Program-made: the position numbers and the translations under genes | Notes under the pieces: model-generated | Databases searched by the model: none | What the model was told of the DNA's origin: nothing | Seen by the model: only the letters and a program-made list of their open reading frames with translations | Shown: positions 1 through 9,346 of the stretch, piece after piece | How positions within the stretch are numbered: the first letter of the stretch is position 1 | How the letters are laid out: each line of letters begins with the position of its first letter | From: Bacteroidota bacterium | GTDB lineage: Bacteria > Bacteroidota > Rhodothermia > Rhodothermales > Bin80 | NCBI GenBank assembly: GCA_026709335.1 | Contig: JAPOTE010000087.1 | Coordinates: forward strand, 1 to 64,000 | Direction: 5' to 3' | DNA: 64,000 nt

Positions 1-439
1 TCTGATGATCTCGAAGTTTACTCCGAATCAGATGCGCGGTATGAAAGGCAAGAATGCACAAAAACAGATGCGCCTCAATCCGCCGTTTCTTGCGGTGGTA
101 AATCGGGCGCAGGCTCAGATCGGATTTCATGGTCCGAAAGGTCTGTTCAATCTCGCCCAATCTCCAGTAGGTCTGTGCAATCGTCTTGCGGTCCCAGTCC
201 GCGTGACTGGTACGGATCACAGATCCCCTCGATGCATCCGCACATTCATCAAAGGCCGAACGTCTCCGGATCCGGATCGGGTTCGCAGTTAAACTGGTCT
301 TGCTCTTGATGACCTTGACCTTGTATTGATAGGCCACCTTTTTGTACTTCTCGGTCAACCGCCCAATCTTCTGTTCAATCACTGCATGCTTTTTCGGGCG
401 TACCTTGATCGAAAGCCCATTGAGGGGGTTGGCAAGATC
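1..439 (-). mobile_element. C-terminal remnant of an IS4/IS1634-type DDE transposase
   Basis: Reading the minus strand from 439 to the window edge gives one open frame of about 145 codons, with a stop (TGA, 440-442) immediately upstream. It contains the Y-x2-R/E block of IS4-superfamily transposases (YWRLGEIEQTFRTMKS), which carries the last catalytic Glu, followed by the usual LRPIYHRKKRRIEAHLF stretch. The N-terminal half with the two catalytic Asp residues is missing, so the copy is 5'-truncated and should be inactive. The C-terminus runs off the left edge. No terminal inverted repeat was found between 440 and 629. Seen: the motif and the truncating stop. Known: the family signature. Inferred: a dead insertion sequence. 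Confidence 0.85.
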
Positions 440-629
440 TCAACTGATATTGTTATATTAAACTATGTTGAAGTAGAAATGTAAAGGCTTGTATGAAGCG
501 GGGGTCTAGCAAAACTTTCGCGTAACAAATTGTAAAACATGCCCAAGATATTTCCAATGAGAATTTTTTGGCTGGGCAAGAGGTTATGATTTTATGAATG
601 CGGTTGATGCAATAAAATTCTGAGGAGCT

Positions 630-3275
630 ATGAAGGGCTCATTTATATTTCGGAAGTTCATAAGCTGTTGCTGTGTAGCGGGCAGTTTTCTATTCGCGTC
701 TATGGTGATGGCACAAGGTACAGCCACCTACGAACTCACGTTCACGGCAACCTGGACCGCCGACACACACCCTACAAACTATCCGTCCAATCCTCATTTC
801 TCAGGATTGATTGGGACGACGCACAATAATGCGGTGAAGTTCTGGAAGACGGGTGAAGCTGCCAGTGATGGCATCAAGTCTATGGCTGAACTCGGGAGCA
901 AGAACCCTCTTCAAAGTGAAATTAGTCAGGCAAAGGGCAATGGGAATGCTGATGAACTCATTAGTGCACGAGGATTGGGGCGTCCACCGACCTCTCTAAA
1001 AATAGAATTTGATGTTCGTCCTCCGTGGAATCTGGTAACCGTTACATCTATGCTCGCACCTAGTCCGGACTGGTTTGTAGGGGTATCTGGATTAAATTTG
1101 CTGGATGACGACGATAACTGGATTGATACACTCGAAGTAGATCTATTCGTGTACGATGCAGGAACGGACAGTGGCTCCAGCTATCGTTCGGCAAATCAGC
1201 CAACCAATCCAAGGGAGAATATCAGCCGTCTTGAGGAATCTCCATTTTTGGTTGATGGAGTTGTTAAACCGGTAGGGACATTCCGCTTTGAGTTGAAAAA
1301 GGTCAAACTCCCCCCGGAAGGCTATTTCCGTGTTGACGGGGCCAAAATTCTTGATTCAAACGGGCAGCCCGTTATCCTGAAAGGTGTGGGACTTGGCGGA
1401 TGGTTACTACCAGAAGGGTACATGCTACATATCCATGTGTTAGGAGAAGGGCGAACCGATGGCCCCTCCGGAATTCGGGAGCAAATGATCGAACTCATTG
1501 GTGAGGCCAACACGAATGAGTTTTTTAAGGTATTCAGAGAGAAATACGTACAGGAAAAAGATATCGCTGCCATCAAAGAATGGGGATTTGATCATATACG
1601 ACTTCCCTTCCATTATCGTCTTTTCTATGATCCGGAGACGGATAAATGGGAGGAAGAAGGGTTTGAACTGTTGGATATATTTCTGGAGTGGTGTAGAAAG
1701 CATGAGTTAGAAGTACTCCTTGATATGCACGCGGCTCCAGGTGCTCAAAGTAAAGGAGGTATTGCGGATAGCGATGGAGAAGCCAGACTTTGGACAGAAC
1801 CCGACAAGTACTGGCCTCAAACGATCAAAATCTGGCGGGAAATTGCCCGTCGATATAATGATGATCCCATCATTCTGGGATATGACTTGATCAATGAGCC
1901 TACTGTACCCAATGAAAATGCGTCAAGTCTTGCAGAGCTGTACACACGGATTATTGACGCGGTTCAGCCAATCTCACCCCACCATTTATTCTTCCTTGAA
2001 GGGAATTGGTGGGCAACATCTTTTGATGAACATCTTCGGGCAATTTCTAAAAACAGACAAAATATTGTGTATGCCTTCCATCATTACTGGAAGGCAGTTG
2101 ATCAGGGGGCAATTCAGTATTTGCTTGATTACAGGGACCAGGATAATGTACCTCTTTATTTGGGAGAGACCGGTGAAAACTCAAATGCGTGGTTTTATGC
2201 TCTGACAAAGCTTGCAGAGCAGCACGAGATTGGGATCAACTGGTGGACACACAAAAAAATTGAGACAGTGACCAGCCCACTCAGTTCACCGTTTGCGCCA
2301 GGCTACGAGGATGTGACAAAATATTGGCGTGGTGAGGGCTTTCTGCCGTCCGTTGATGATGCAACTCAGGCGCTGTTAGCAATGGCTCATAATCTGGAAC
2401 TGGATTCTGCCCGCGTAAATCATGGACTTCTGGCTGCACTTTTTGACCCTGAGTATGGAACGAAACAAAAGCCGTTCAAGAAGCACGAATTACCGGGGGT
2501 TATTAATGCTGTTGACTATGATCTGGGTAATCAAGGCATTGCGTATAAAGACAGTGAGATTTGGAAGATTTCTGATAACACCACAGGTAATGAAGGTCAT
2601 AGCTATCGCAATGATGGTGTGGATATTCAGGTCTCAGAAGATCCTGAAGGATTCAGATACAATGTTGGATGGACCGAGCGTTTTGAGTGGATTGAGTATA
2701 CCGTTGACGTTTTGGAAGATGGATTCTATGAAATTGCTGTTCGAGGTGCGAGCGAAACTGGTGGACTCCGGAGCGGGTCGGATGTCAGATTTCTTATGGA
2801 TGGCAACCTAATTGGTGAGGTGGAGATTGGCAATACCGGGGGGTGGCAGAGTTGGTCCACTGTACGAGTCAAGACCCCTGAATTGAAAGCAGGTAGCAAT
2901 CGTATTTTTAGGGTTACATTTACGGATCGAGAGGTAAACATCAACCGGATGACATTTCGGAAGATTTCTACGGTTGATATAGTGGAAGATCAGGAAATCA
3001 TTGAATCGGAGCTACTCTCAACCTATCCGAACCCGTTTATAGATGTGGTAAATGTGTCGTTTTCGGCAGTCGAGGAGGTGTCTGTATCGATTGTATTGTA
3101 TGATGTATTGGGTCGCCAGGTATACGAAACACCAGAGGCTCGCTATGCAACCGGAATCCATGAAATTGCACTAACACCAGATTTAGCACCAGGGGTGTAT
3201 GTCTTGAGGCTTCAATTGGCTGGATTACAGGAGTCACAAACCTTCACTCGCCCGCTAGTCATCTCGGCGGGATAG
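630..3275 (+). CDS. Secreted GH5 endoglucanase-like enzyme (spondin_N - GH5 - CBM6 - T9SS sorting domain)
   Basis: This 881-residue secreted protein probably hydrolyses beta-1,4-glucan or a related polysaccharide. A signal peptide ends near residue 29 (SMVMAQ). Residues about 30-225 resemble a spondin_N domain. From about 235 to 600 lies a GH5 (cellulase) barrel that starts KILDSNGQPVILKGVGLGGW and has the acid/base Glu423 in LINEP and the nucleophile Glu513 in YLGETGE. A jelly-roll resembling CBM6 follows (about 655-780). Residues about 795-881 form a Por-type sorting domain (STYPNPF ... GVYVLRL), which implies export by type IX secretion and anchoring at the cell surface. The gene stands alone beside a transposase remnant. 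The spondin module on a bacterial GH5 is unusual. The substrate is inferred; a beta-1,3- or mannan-active GH5 is possible. Confidence 0.88.
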   Translation: MKGSFIFRKFISCCCVAGSFLFASMVMAQGTATYELTFTATWTADTHPTNYPSNPHFSGLIGTTHNNAVKFWKTGEAASDGIKSMAELGSKNPLQSEISQAKGNGNADELISARGLGRPPTSLKIEFDVRPPWNLVTVTSMLAPSPDWFVGVSGLNLLDDDDNWIDTLEVDLFVYDAGTDSGSSYRSANQPTNPRENISRLEESPFLVDGVVKPVGTFRFELKKVKLPPEGYFRVDGAKILDSNGQPVILKGVGLGGWLLPEGYMLHIHVLGEGRTDGPSGIREQMIELIGEANTNEFFKVFREKYVQEKDIAAIKEWGFDHIRLPFHYRLFYDPETDKWEEEGFELLDIFLEWCRKHELEVLLDMHAAPGAQSKGGIADSDGEARLWTEPDKYWPQTIKIWREIARRYNDDPIILGYDLINEPTVPNENASSLAELYTRIIDAVQPISPHHLFFLEGNWWATSFDEHLRAISKNRQNIVYAFHHYWKAVDQGAIQYLLDYRDQDNVPLYLGETGENSNAWFYALTKLAEQHEIGINWWTHKKIETVTSPLSSPFAPGYEDVTKYWRGEGFLPSVDDATQALLAMAHNLELDSARVNHGLLAALFDPEYGTKQKPFKKHELPGVINAVDYDLGNQGIAYKDSEIWKISDNTTGNEGHSYRNDGVDIQVSEDPEGFRYNVGWTERFEWIEYTVDVLEDGFYEIAVRGASETGGLRSGSDVRFLMDGNLIGEVEIGNTGGWQSWSTVRVKTPELKAGSNRIFRVTFTDREVNINRMTFRKISTVDIVEDQEIIESELLSTYPNPFIDVVNVSFSAVEEVSVSIVLYDVLGRQVYETPEARYATGIHEIALTPDLAPGVYVLRLQLAGLQESQTFTRPLVISAG

Positions 3276-3654
3276 CATTAGATCTTATCATCGGGAGATG
3301 AGTTCCCCGCGGCTAGAAATATATTTGCATCAGCATGTCCACGAGGGAATAAATCTGTCGAGAATAATAACACCGATGAGTTATTTGCCGACCTTGCTCC
3401 ACCGTGGTAAGGACAGAGATGGCCATAGCAGATTTGCTTTAAAGTTGACAGCCCCGTTCACGTTTTGGCCGATCGTGTCGATTGAAAATGGCTAAAGGCC
3501 ATCTTTCTGAGCCGATGCCAGAATAATATATCAGGAAGACACTTTTTCAAGGTGATCTGAGATTTTGTACAAGTACAGGTTTTTGCTTTAAGGTCACTCT
3601 GGGTTGAGTAGCGTTAAATGGGTTTTTGTCATCATACAGAGATAAGGAAAGGGA
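3276..3654 (+). other. Intergenic region without recognisable gene
   Basis: The 379 bases between the GH5 gene and cca hold no convincing coding frame. A short inverted repeat (atggc/gccat, about 3489-3503) could form a small hairpin but lacks a clear T-run. A purine-rich stretch (aaggaaaggg) just before 3655 is the likely ribosome binding site of cca. Confidence 0.5.
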
Positions 3655-5241
3655 ATGACGAACCTGCATGAATTATTGCGCACCGTCCCTCAGTACGAGT
3701 TACTAAAAGCAGTGGAAGATGAGGCGAAGAATCAGAATTTAGAAGTTTACGCCGTAGGCGGGTTTGTCCGGGATGCAATTCTTAATCGTAGGACGTCAGA
3801 CATCGATTTTGTGGTCCTAGGGCAGGGAAGTGGGATTCAGCTTGCTCGTGCAGTCGGAAAACGGCTAGGAGGAGCAATTGCTCATGTGTATCCGAATTTC
3901 GGGACCGCCGCCGTTCAGGTAGAGAACGCAGTCCTGGAGTTTGTGGCGGCCAGGCGCGAGAGTTATAGAAAAGATTCCCGCAAACCCATCGTGGAAGACG
4001 GAACACTTCACGATGATCTGTTACGGAGGGATTTTACGGTGAATACACTCGCACTTAGTCTCTCGGGGAAACTGCCCTTTGGTGAGCTTCTCGATCCATT
4101 TGGAGGGCTCATGGATTTGGACGCAGGAAGGCTTAGAACTCCCAGGTCACCTGGAAAAACATTTGCGGATGACCCATTAAGAATGATTCGAGCCGCCCGA
4201 TTTTCAGCACAGTTGGGGTTTGAGATTGAATCAGAGATCCGTAAAGAGATGCCAAAAGAGGCGCAGCGTCTTGAGATTGTAAGTCAAGAGAGAATTACCG
4301 ATGAATTTCATAAAATCATGTCCTGCCCAATGCCTTCTATTGGGTTGAAGATTTTGGAGGAAACCATGCTCTTGTGCAAATTTTTTCCTGAGTTAAGCGA
4401 ACTCAGAGGAGTTGACACAGTAGCGGGGCAGCGGCATAAAGACAACTTTTATCATACTTTGCAGGTGGTGGATAATGTGGTTGAAACCGTGGGGGAGGGC
4501 CGATACTGGTTGCGCTGGGCCGCACTTTTACATGATATTGGCAAGCCCCGTAGCAAGCGCTTTGCTCCTGGAGTTGGTTGGACGTTTCATGGGCATGAGG
4601 ATCGCGGGGCTAGAATGGTGCCAAAACTTTTTAGAAAATTACGCTTGCCGACCGATGAACGTATGGCTTATGTTCGAAAGCTGATTGCCCTCCATCATCG
4701 ACCAGTTGCACTTGTGGATGATGAAGTCACAGATTCTGCAGTTCGGCGACTACTTTTTGATGCCGGAGAGCATATAGAAGACCTGATGATCCTGGTTCGG
4801 GCAGATATCACATCACGGAACCCGCATCGGGTGCGTCGTTATTTGAAGGCATTTGATTTGGTAGAACGGAAATTTGAAGAGGTTGAGGCTAAAGATCATC
4901 TACGAAATTTTCAGCCACCACTGGGAGGAAAAGAAATTATGGAGATGATTGGAATCGAAGCGGGGATTGCCGTCGGAATGATCAAGGATGCGGTCAGGGA
5001 GGCCATTCTGGATGGTGAGATCCCGAATGAACATTCCGCCGCCTTTTCCTTAATGTTGCAAATCAAGGATGATGCTCTGCGCCGGGCCAGACTCTACGAG
5101 GAGGTTGTATTACCTATGCACGGGAGCGAGCGTCGTGCAGCAAATGCCCTGAAGGAGGAGATCATGACCGGCAAACTTCCTGATGATCATCAGGAAGCCC
5201 TCGAATACCTGGCAACAATGAAAACGCGATTACTCGCCTGA
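3655..5241 (+). CDS. cca: CCA tRNA nucleotidyltransferase with HD domain (or poly(A) polymerase family)
   Basis: This cytosolic enzyme of 528 residues most likely adds or repairs the 3' CCA end of tRNAs. The class II nucleotidyltransferase head carries GGFVRD (35-40) and the metal-binding DID (49-51), followed by the RRDFTVNTLA block and the FADDPLRMIRAARFSAQLGF segment that is diagnostic of the family's RNA-binding neck. A C-terminal HD phosphohydrolase domain follows, with LLHDIGKPRSKRF and FHGHEDRGARM. The fused HD domain is common in CCA enzymes of Bacteroidota-like bacteria. A purine-rich site lies just before the ATG. The last 12 bases overlap the end of a convergent hypothetical gene. 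A poly(A) polymerase role cannot be excluded from sequence alone. Confidence 0.92.
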   Translation: MTNLHELLRTVPQYELLKAVEDEAKNQNLEVYAVGGFVRDAILNRRTSDIDFVVLGQGSGIQLARAVGKRLGGAIAHVYPNFGTAAVQVENAVLEFVAARRESYRKDSRKPIVEDGTLHDDLLRRDFTVNTLALSLSGKLPFGELLDPFGGLMDLDAGRLRTPRSPGKTFADDPLRMIRAARFSAQLGFEIESEIRKEMPKEAQRLEIVSQERITDEFHKIMSCPMPSIGLKILEETMLLCKFFPELSELRGVDTVAGQRHKDNFYHTLQVVDNVVETVGEGRYWLRWAALLHDIGKPRSKRFAPGVGWTFHGHEDRGARMVPKLFRKLRLPTDERMAYVRKLIALHHRPVALVDDEVTDSAVRRLLFDAGEHIEDLMILVRADITSRNPHRVRRYLKAFDLVERKFEEVEAKDHLRNFQPPLGGKEIMEMIGIEAGIAVGMIKDAVREAILDGEIPNEHSAAFSLMLQIKDDALRRARLYEEVVLPMHGSERRAANALKEEIMTGKLPDDHQEALEYLATMKTRLLA

Positions 5242-5628
5242 TGGTGTGGGACGAACGTCCCAGCTCAACATTTGCTCAATGTTGGCGTAGTCCTCCTCGC
5301 CATCTATGTCTGTGAAAGAATAATCTCCCAGCATTGTGCGGGACATAGGGGGTTGTCGCTTCCAAAGAATCCCTTCCTGATCCGAAAATTCATCAGGGAA
5401 TGGACTGGGAATTTCGTAATTGGGGTGATAGGTTTTATACGTTTTGTGTGCTTGATGTATCGCTGCACGGCGTGCACCCGGCTCTGTAATACTAGAGCCC
5501 GTCACCTCAAACGGAGAAACCGTGATGATAGCCGTCACGGTTCCGTCTTCGGCCTCTTCATATTCAGGGCGCATGACCTCAAAGTCACGAGGTTTGGGAT
5601 ATGCGCTCCGTTCGTCAAAGTTAACCAT
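5230..5628 (-). CDS. Hypothetical acidic protein
   Basis: A 132-residue protein I do not recognise. It is hydrophilic and rich in Glu, Asp, Pro and Tyr, with no signal peptide or membrane segment, so it is probably cytosolic. Its middle (AIITVSPFEVTGSSITEP) could form beta strands. It converges on cca and overlaps the cca stop by 12 bases. I prefer this strand over the opposing frame at 5272-5643 because the latter is rich in Cys and Arg and looks like a shadow. No clear Shine-Dalgarno precedes the ATG at 5628, which is common in this genome. Expression is an inference. Confidence 0.55.
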   Translation of the reverse strand: MVNFDERSAYPKPRDFEVMRPEYEEAEDGTVTAIITVSPFEVTGSSITEPGARRAAIHQAHKTYKTYHPNYEIPSPFPDEFSDQEGILWKRQPPMSRTMLGDYSFTDIDGEEDYANIEQMLSWDVRPTPSGE

Positions 5629-5968
5629 TTTGTATCAGCTTAAAGGAATTCTACCCAAATGGACGGGAGGTTGTTCGTGTTGCATCCACAGCAATTTGTG
5701 AGTTTTATGTGAAATTTTGTTAAATCATGTTAAATGTCTCTGCAATAATGACATCTGATTCTTAATATGATAGAAAAAATCATATATTACATGAAATATA
5801 CATAATATAAATTTGTATTCAATAATTTTTCAAAGATGAGAAAAATAATTTTAATGGCTATTGTGAGGAATATTTGGAAAAAATTTCATATTATTGAGTT
5901 CATTGGGGGTATATCCCGATTAACGTAATATTCAATCTAAATCTATTAATCTCACTACAGCCATAGCC
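5629..5968 (+). other. AT-rich leader upstream of nrdJ
   Basis: The 340 bases between the hypothetical gene and nrdJ become very AT-rich from about 5700 to 5950 and contain no credible ORF. This is the likely promoter and leader region of nrdJ. I looked for an NrdR box and for a cobalamin riboswitch B12 box and recognised neither. Confidence 0.5.
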
Positions 5969-8932
5969 ATGAAATCACAGCCCGAATCTCTCTCGACACT
6001 CTCTGACGTTGATATTCAGAAAGGACTGGCACCCGAACGTGTGTTTTCCAATGAGGGCGAAAACCCGCTTGATTCCGTTGAATGGGAACAGCGAGATGCA
6101 CTTATCAAGAACCCCCAGGGAGAATCTATATTTGAGCAGAGAGGAGTAGAATTCCCGAAAAGTTGGAGCCCCTTGGCAACGAATGTAGTCGCATCAAAGT
6201 ATTTCTATGGAGATTTGGAGAATGTGCACATGGATCCGGATGAAGGTGGGCGGGAACACTCGCTTCGCCAACTGATCCATCGCGTGACGCGTACGATTGC
6301 AGATTGGGGATACGAACAGGATTACTTTGCCTCTAAGAAGGATGCAGATTGCTTCTATGATGAGTTGACCTGGCTGTGTGTCAATCAGTACGGCGCCTTT
6401 AATTCTCCCGTCTGGTTTAACGTGGGGCTACATGATCGCTATGGTGTCCAGGATTCAGGGGGAAGAACAATTTGGGGTTGGGATGCAGAGCAGCAGGACG
6501 TTATGGATGTGGATCCATACGAGTATCCTCAGGGTTCAGCATGTTTCATCATTTCTGTAGAAGATTCAATTGATGATATCTGGAGTTTGATGAGTGAGAG
6601 TGCCAGGTTATTCAAATTTGGCTCTGGAGTTGGAGCAGACTGGTCGACCCTGCGATCCACACAGGAGAAACTTTCCGGCGGCGGTACCCCAAGTGGTCCA
6701 GTGAGTTTTATGCGGGTTCAGGATTCTACCGGGGGAACCATCAAGAGCGGAGGCAAGACCCGCCGAGCAGCCATTATGCAGACATTGAAGATCTGGCATC
6801 CGGATGTAGAGGAATTCATTAACGCGAAACAGGAAGAGGAAAAGAAAGCCTGGGCACTCATTGAACAGGGTTATGACGGATCATTTAACGGGCCTGCCTA
6901 TGGTTCGGTGGCGTTCCAGAATGTAAATCAGTCTGTTCGGGTCAATGATGAATTCATGCATGCGGTGGATAAGGGAATGCCGTTTGGACTTCGAGAAGTC
7001 AAGACAGGAGATGTTGTCAGGCAGGTGGATGCCAGGCTTCTACTGGATCAGATTGCGGATGGAACATATGTTTGTGGAGACCCAGGTGTGCAGTATGAAG
7101 ATATCATCCAGAGATGGCATACCTGCAAAACGACAGGTCCTATCAACTCAAGCAACCCCTGCTCCGAGTACATGTTTCTGGATAATTCCGCATGCAATCT
7201 CGCGAGCCTGAACCTTCGGAAGTTTCAGCTGGAAAATGGTTCATTTGATGTGGAGCGGTTCAGGGCTGCGGTGAGAATATATATCACAGCTATGGAGATC
7301 ATTGTTGATAATGCCGGATATCCGAGCGAAAGTATTGCCCGAAATAGCCATCTGTTCCGTCCTTTGGGGCTTGGCTTTGCAAACTTGGGGGCACTGTTGA
7401 TGGCAATGGGACTACCCTATGACAGTGATCAAGGGCGTGCAGTCGCCGGAGCCATTATGGCCATCGAGCATGCAGAAGCCTATGCCCGCAGTGCGGAGAT
7501 TGCTGCAAACCCCAAGATTGGCCCCTTTACCGGGTTTGCGGAGAACCGGGAAAGTATGTTGAATGTTATGCGTATGCACCGCGATGCCGTTGCCGAAATT
7601 GATGCGAGCTGTCCCGAATATCTGGTGAGTGCCGCGGAAGAATCTCTGGAGCGTATGGTTACTTTGGGAGAACAGTATGGCTATCGGAATTCACAGGTGA
7701 CCGTTCTGGCACCCACCGGTACGATTGCCTTCATGATGGATTGTGATACCACAGGGATTGAGCCGGATATTGCACTGGTGAAATACAAGTTATTGGCAGG
7801 CAAAGGGGATGGCATGTTGAAGATTGTGAATCGTACCGTCCCGGAAGCACTTACCCGACTGGGGTATAATCAGGAGCAGATTACGGAGATCCTTGAGTAT
7901 GTTAATGAGCATGATACCATTGAAGGGGCACCGGGCCTGGAAGAAGCGGACTTACCAGTATTTGATTGCGCATTCAAGCCGTTCAAGGGGACCCGTAGTG
8001 TTAGATCCATGGGACATATCCGTATGATGGCAGCCTGTCAACCCTTCGTATCTGGTGCAATTTCGAAGACGGTGAATATGCCGGAGGATGTGACCTCGGA
8101 AGAAATCAGCCATGCATATATGGAAGGATGGCGCCTGGGCCTGAAAGCATTGGCTATTTATCGTGAGAACTCCAAGCGTAGCCAGCCTTTATCCACTTCC
8201 AAAGGAGGAAACACGAAAGTAGCAGCTTCGGGAGACGGATTACCGACGGAAGCAGAAATCGCGAACCCCCGTGTTATCTATAAATCGACACGCAAGCGTC
8301 TTCCTGATGAGCGAGAGTCCCTGACTCATAAATTCAGTGTGAGTGGTCATGAAGGATATTTGCATGTAGGGCTCTATCCGGAGACAAAGCTTCCAGGCGA
8401 GATCTTTATTACGATGGCGAAAGAGGGGAGCACGATATCTGGGCTCATGGATGCTTTTGCAACGAGCATTTCAATTGCCCTGCAATACGGAGTTCCACTG
8501 GAAGATTTGTGTTCCAAATTCAGTTTCATGCGCTTTGAGCCGAGCGGGTATACGAATAATCGGAAGATTCCAATGGCCATGTCCATCATGGACTACATCT
8601 TCCGCTATTTATCCATCACGTTTTTGGAGAAGCCTGTCATTCCGGATGATATCAAAGAGGCAGTTTCAGATTTTGAGTCAACAGCTCAGGATCCGCTAGA
8701 TGATGTGAAGGAATTGCCGGTGGAGACAGAAATGGTTCCGGCCGATCCTGTGGGGACAGTAACAGCTGGAAAAGTACTACGAACAGTTGGGGAAGTACGG
8801 CCTTTGAGCGTAAATGGCACATATCAAAATCAGGACGATTCACCAATTTGTTCAACCTGTGGGGCGATTACCGTGCGGAGCGGGGCCTGCTATGTCTGTT
8901 TACAGTGTGGAACCTCTAGCGGTTGTGGCTGA
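5969..8932 (+). CDS. nrdJ: Vitamin B12-dependent (class II) ribonucleotide reductase
   Basis: NrdJ reduces ribonucleotides to deoxyribonucleotides using adenosylcobalamin, independently of oxygen. The 987-residue length is typical of the long class II form. Visible landmarks are NSPVWFNVG, the first redox thiol in GSACFI (Cys192), the Gly-rich FKFGSGVGADWSTLRS, and the radical-site triad Asn396-Cys398-Glu400 in NPCSEYMFLDNSACNLA, where Cys409 is the second redox thiol. APTGTIAFMMDCDTTGIEPD follows. The C-terminal tail carries a Cys-rich thiol-shuttling or zinc-type motif (CSTCG ... CYVCLQCGTSSGCG). The gene is monocistronic, behind an AT-rich leader. No class I nrdAB is in the window. Confidence 0.97.
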   Translation: MKSQPESLSTLSDVDIQKGLAPERVFSNEGENPLDSVEWEQRDALIKNPQGESIFEQRGVEFPKSWSPLATNVVASKYFYGDLENVHMDPDEGGREHSLRQLIHRVTRTIADWGYEQDYFASKKDADCFYDELTWLCVNQYGAFNSPVWFNVGLHDRYGVQDSGGRTIWGWDAEQQDVMDVDPYEYPQGSACFIISVEDSIDDIWSLMSESARLFKFGSGVGADWSTLRSTQEKLSGGGTPSGPVSFMRVQDSTGGTIKSGGKTRRAAIMQTLKIWHPDVEEFINAKQEEEKKAWALIEQGYDGSFNGPAYGSVAFQNVNQSVRVNDEFMHAVDKGMPFGLREVKTGDVVRQVDARLLLDQIADGTYVCGDPGVQYEDIIQRWHTCKTTGPINSSNPCSEYMFLDNSACNLASLNLRKFQLENGSFDVERFRAAVRIYITAMEIIVDNAGYPSESIARNSHLFRPLGLGFANLGALLMAMGLPYDSDQGRAVAGAIMAIEHAEAYARSAEIAANPKIGPFTGFAENRESMLNVMRMHRDAVAEIDASCPEYLVSAAEESLERMVTLGEQYGYRNSQVTVLAPTGTIAFMMDCDTTGIEPDIALVKYKLLAGKGDGMLKIVNRTVPEALTRLGYNQEQITEILEYVNEHDTIEGAPGLEEADLPVFDCAFKPFKGTRSVRSMGHIRMMAACQPFVSGAISKTVNMPEDVTSEEISHAYMEGWRLGLKALAIYRENSKRSQPLSTSKGGNTKVAASGDGLPTEAEIANPRVIYKSTRKRLPDERESLTHKFSVSGHEGYLHVGLYPETKLPGEIFITMAKEGSTISGLMDAFATSISIALQYGVPLEDLCSKFSFMRFEPSGYTNNRKIPMAMSIMDYIFRYLSITFLEKPVIPDDIKEAVSDFESTAQDPLDDVKELPVETEMVPADPVGTVTAGKVLRTVGEVRPLSVNGTYQNQDDSPICSTCGAITVRSGACYVCLQCGTSSGCG

Positions 8933-9346
8933 TTGGTTATGCATCCATGAGATGAAGATATCCATTTAGCGATCTCCTGCAGGCTACCTTACCCCATTGG
9001 TTGCAGTTATGATATGTTTTTCACGGGCGAGATGCCCGCACGGCTATAAGATCTAAGGTAGGTTTTATAGCCGTGCGGTATGGTGTACGGCCTTCTGTGC
9101 TCGCGTGAGCGTGTCGGTCGCTCGTTATTGAAATTTTTGCCTGCGTGGAGCTTATCCTGCTGAGCTTCTCTCAGGTGGTGGATTTTTGTATTCTTGGTGG
9201 TTCCTGATTCTTTCATGCATTGGATGAAACGTGATCTCAGTAGATCGCCATGTCTGGAAAAATGTATAGTATTCAGAGATATTAAGTCTGCAATCTTATT
9301 TTTATCCAGCAGTCAATTATCTGTCTACAACGGCCATGGTCAAATC
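8933..9346 (+). other. Intergenic region with hairpin and repeat-like sequence
   Basis: The 414 bases between nrdJ and the S8 protease gene contain a perfect inverted repeat (listed separately) and, at about 9120-9215, sequence that in reverse reads like the low-complexity 'accaccaagaatac' DNA found as dispersed non-coding repeats in many bacterial genomes. The protease frame is open from 9194, but the residues before 9347 do not look like protein and sit before a good signal peptide, so I treat them as untranslated. Confidence 0.45.
9036..9078. repeat. Perfect 14-bp inverted repeat (stem-loop)
   Basis: The left arm at 9036-9049 (ccgcacggctataa) is the exact reverse complement of the right arm at 9065-9078, with a 15-base loop. 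The stem is strong and symmetric but is not followed by a T-run on either strand, so it is not a classic intrinsic terminator. It may end the nrdJ transcript, act as an mRNA-stabilising hairpin, or be a small dispersed palindrome. Only the repeat itself is seen directly. Confidence 0.75.

Noticed and set aside
5-292. Plus-strand 95-codon frame at the left edge
   Set aside because: It lies antisense to the transposase remnant, whose motif is clear.
5272-5643. Plus-strand 123-codon frame opposite the hypothetical gene
   Set aside because: It is rich in Cys, Arg and other shadow-like residues and overlaps the more protein-like minus-strand frame.
5629-5968. Possible cobalamin riboswitch or NrdR box upstream of nrdJ
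   Set aside because: I could not recognise a B12 box or the NrdR consensus in this AT-rich stretch.
9007-9216. Minus-strand 69-codon frame
   Set aside because: It reads through a palindrome and a repeat-like stretch, with low-complexity Lys/Thr/Asn sequence that resembles spurious ORFs from dispersed repeats.
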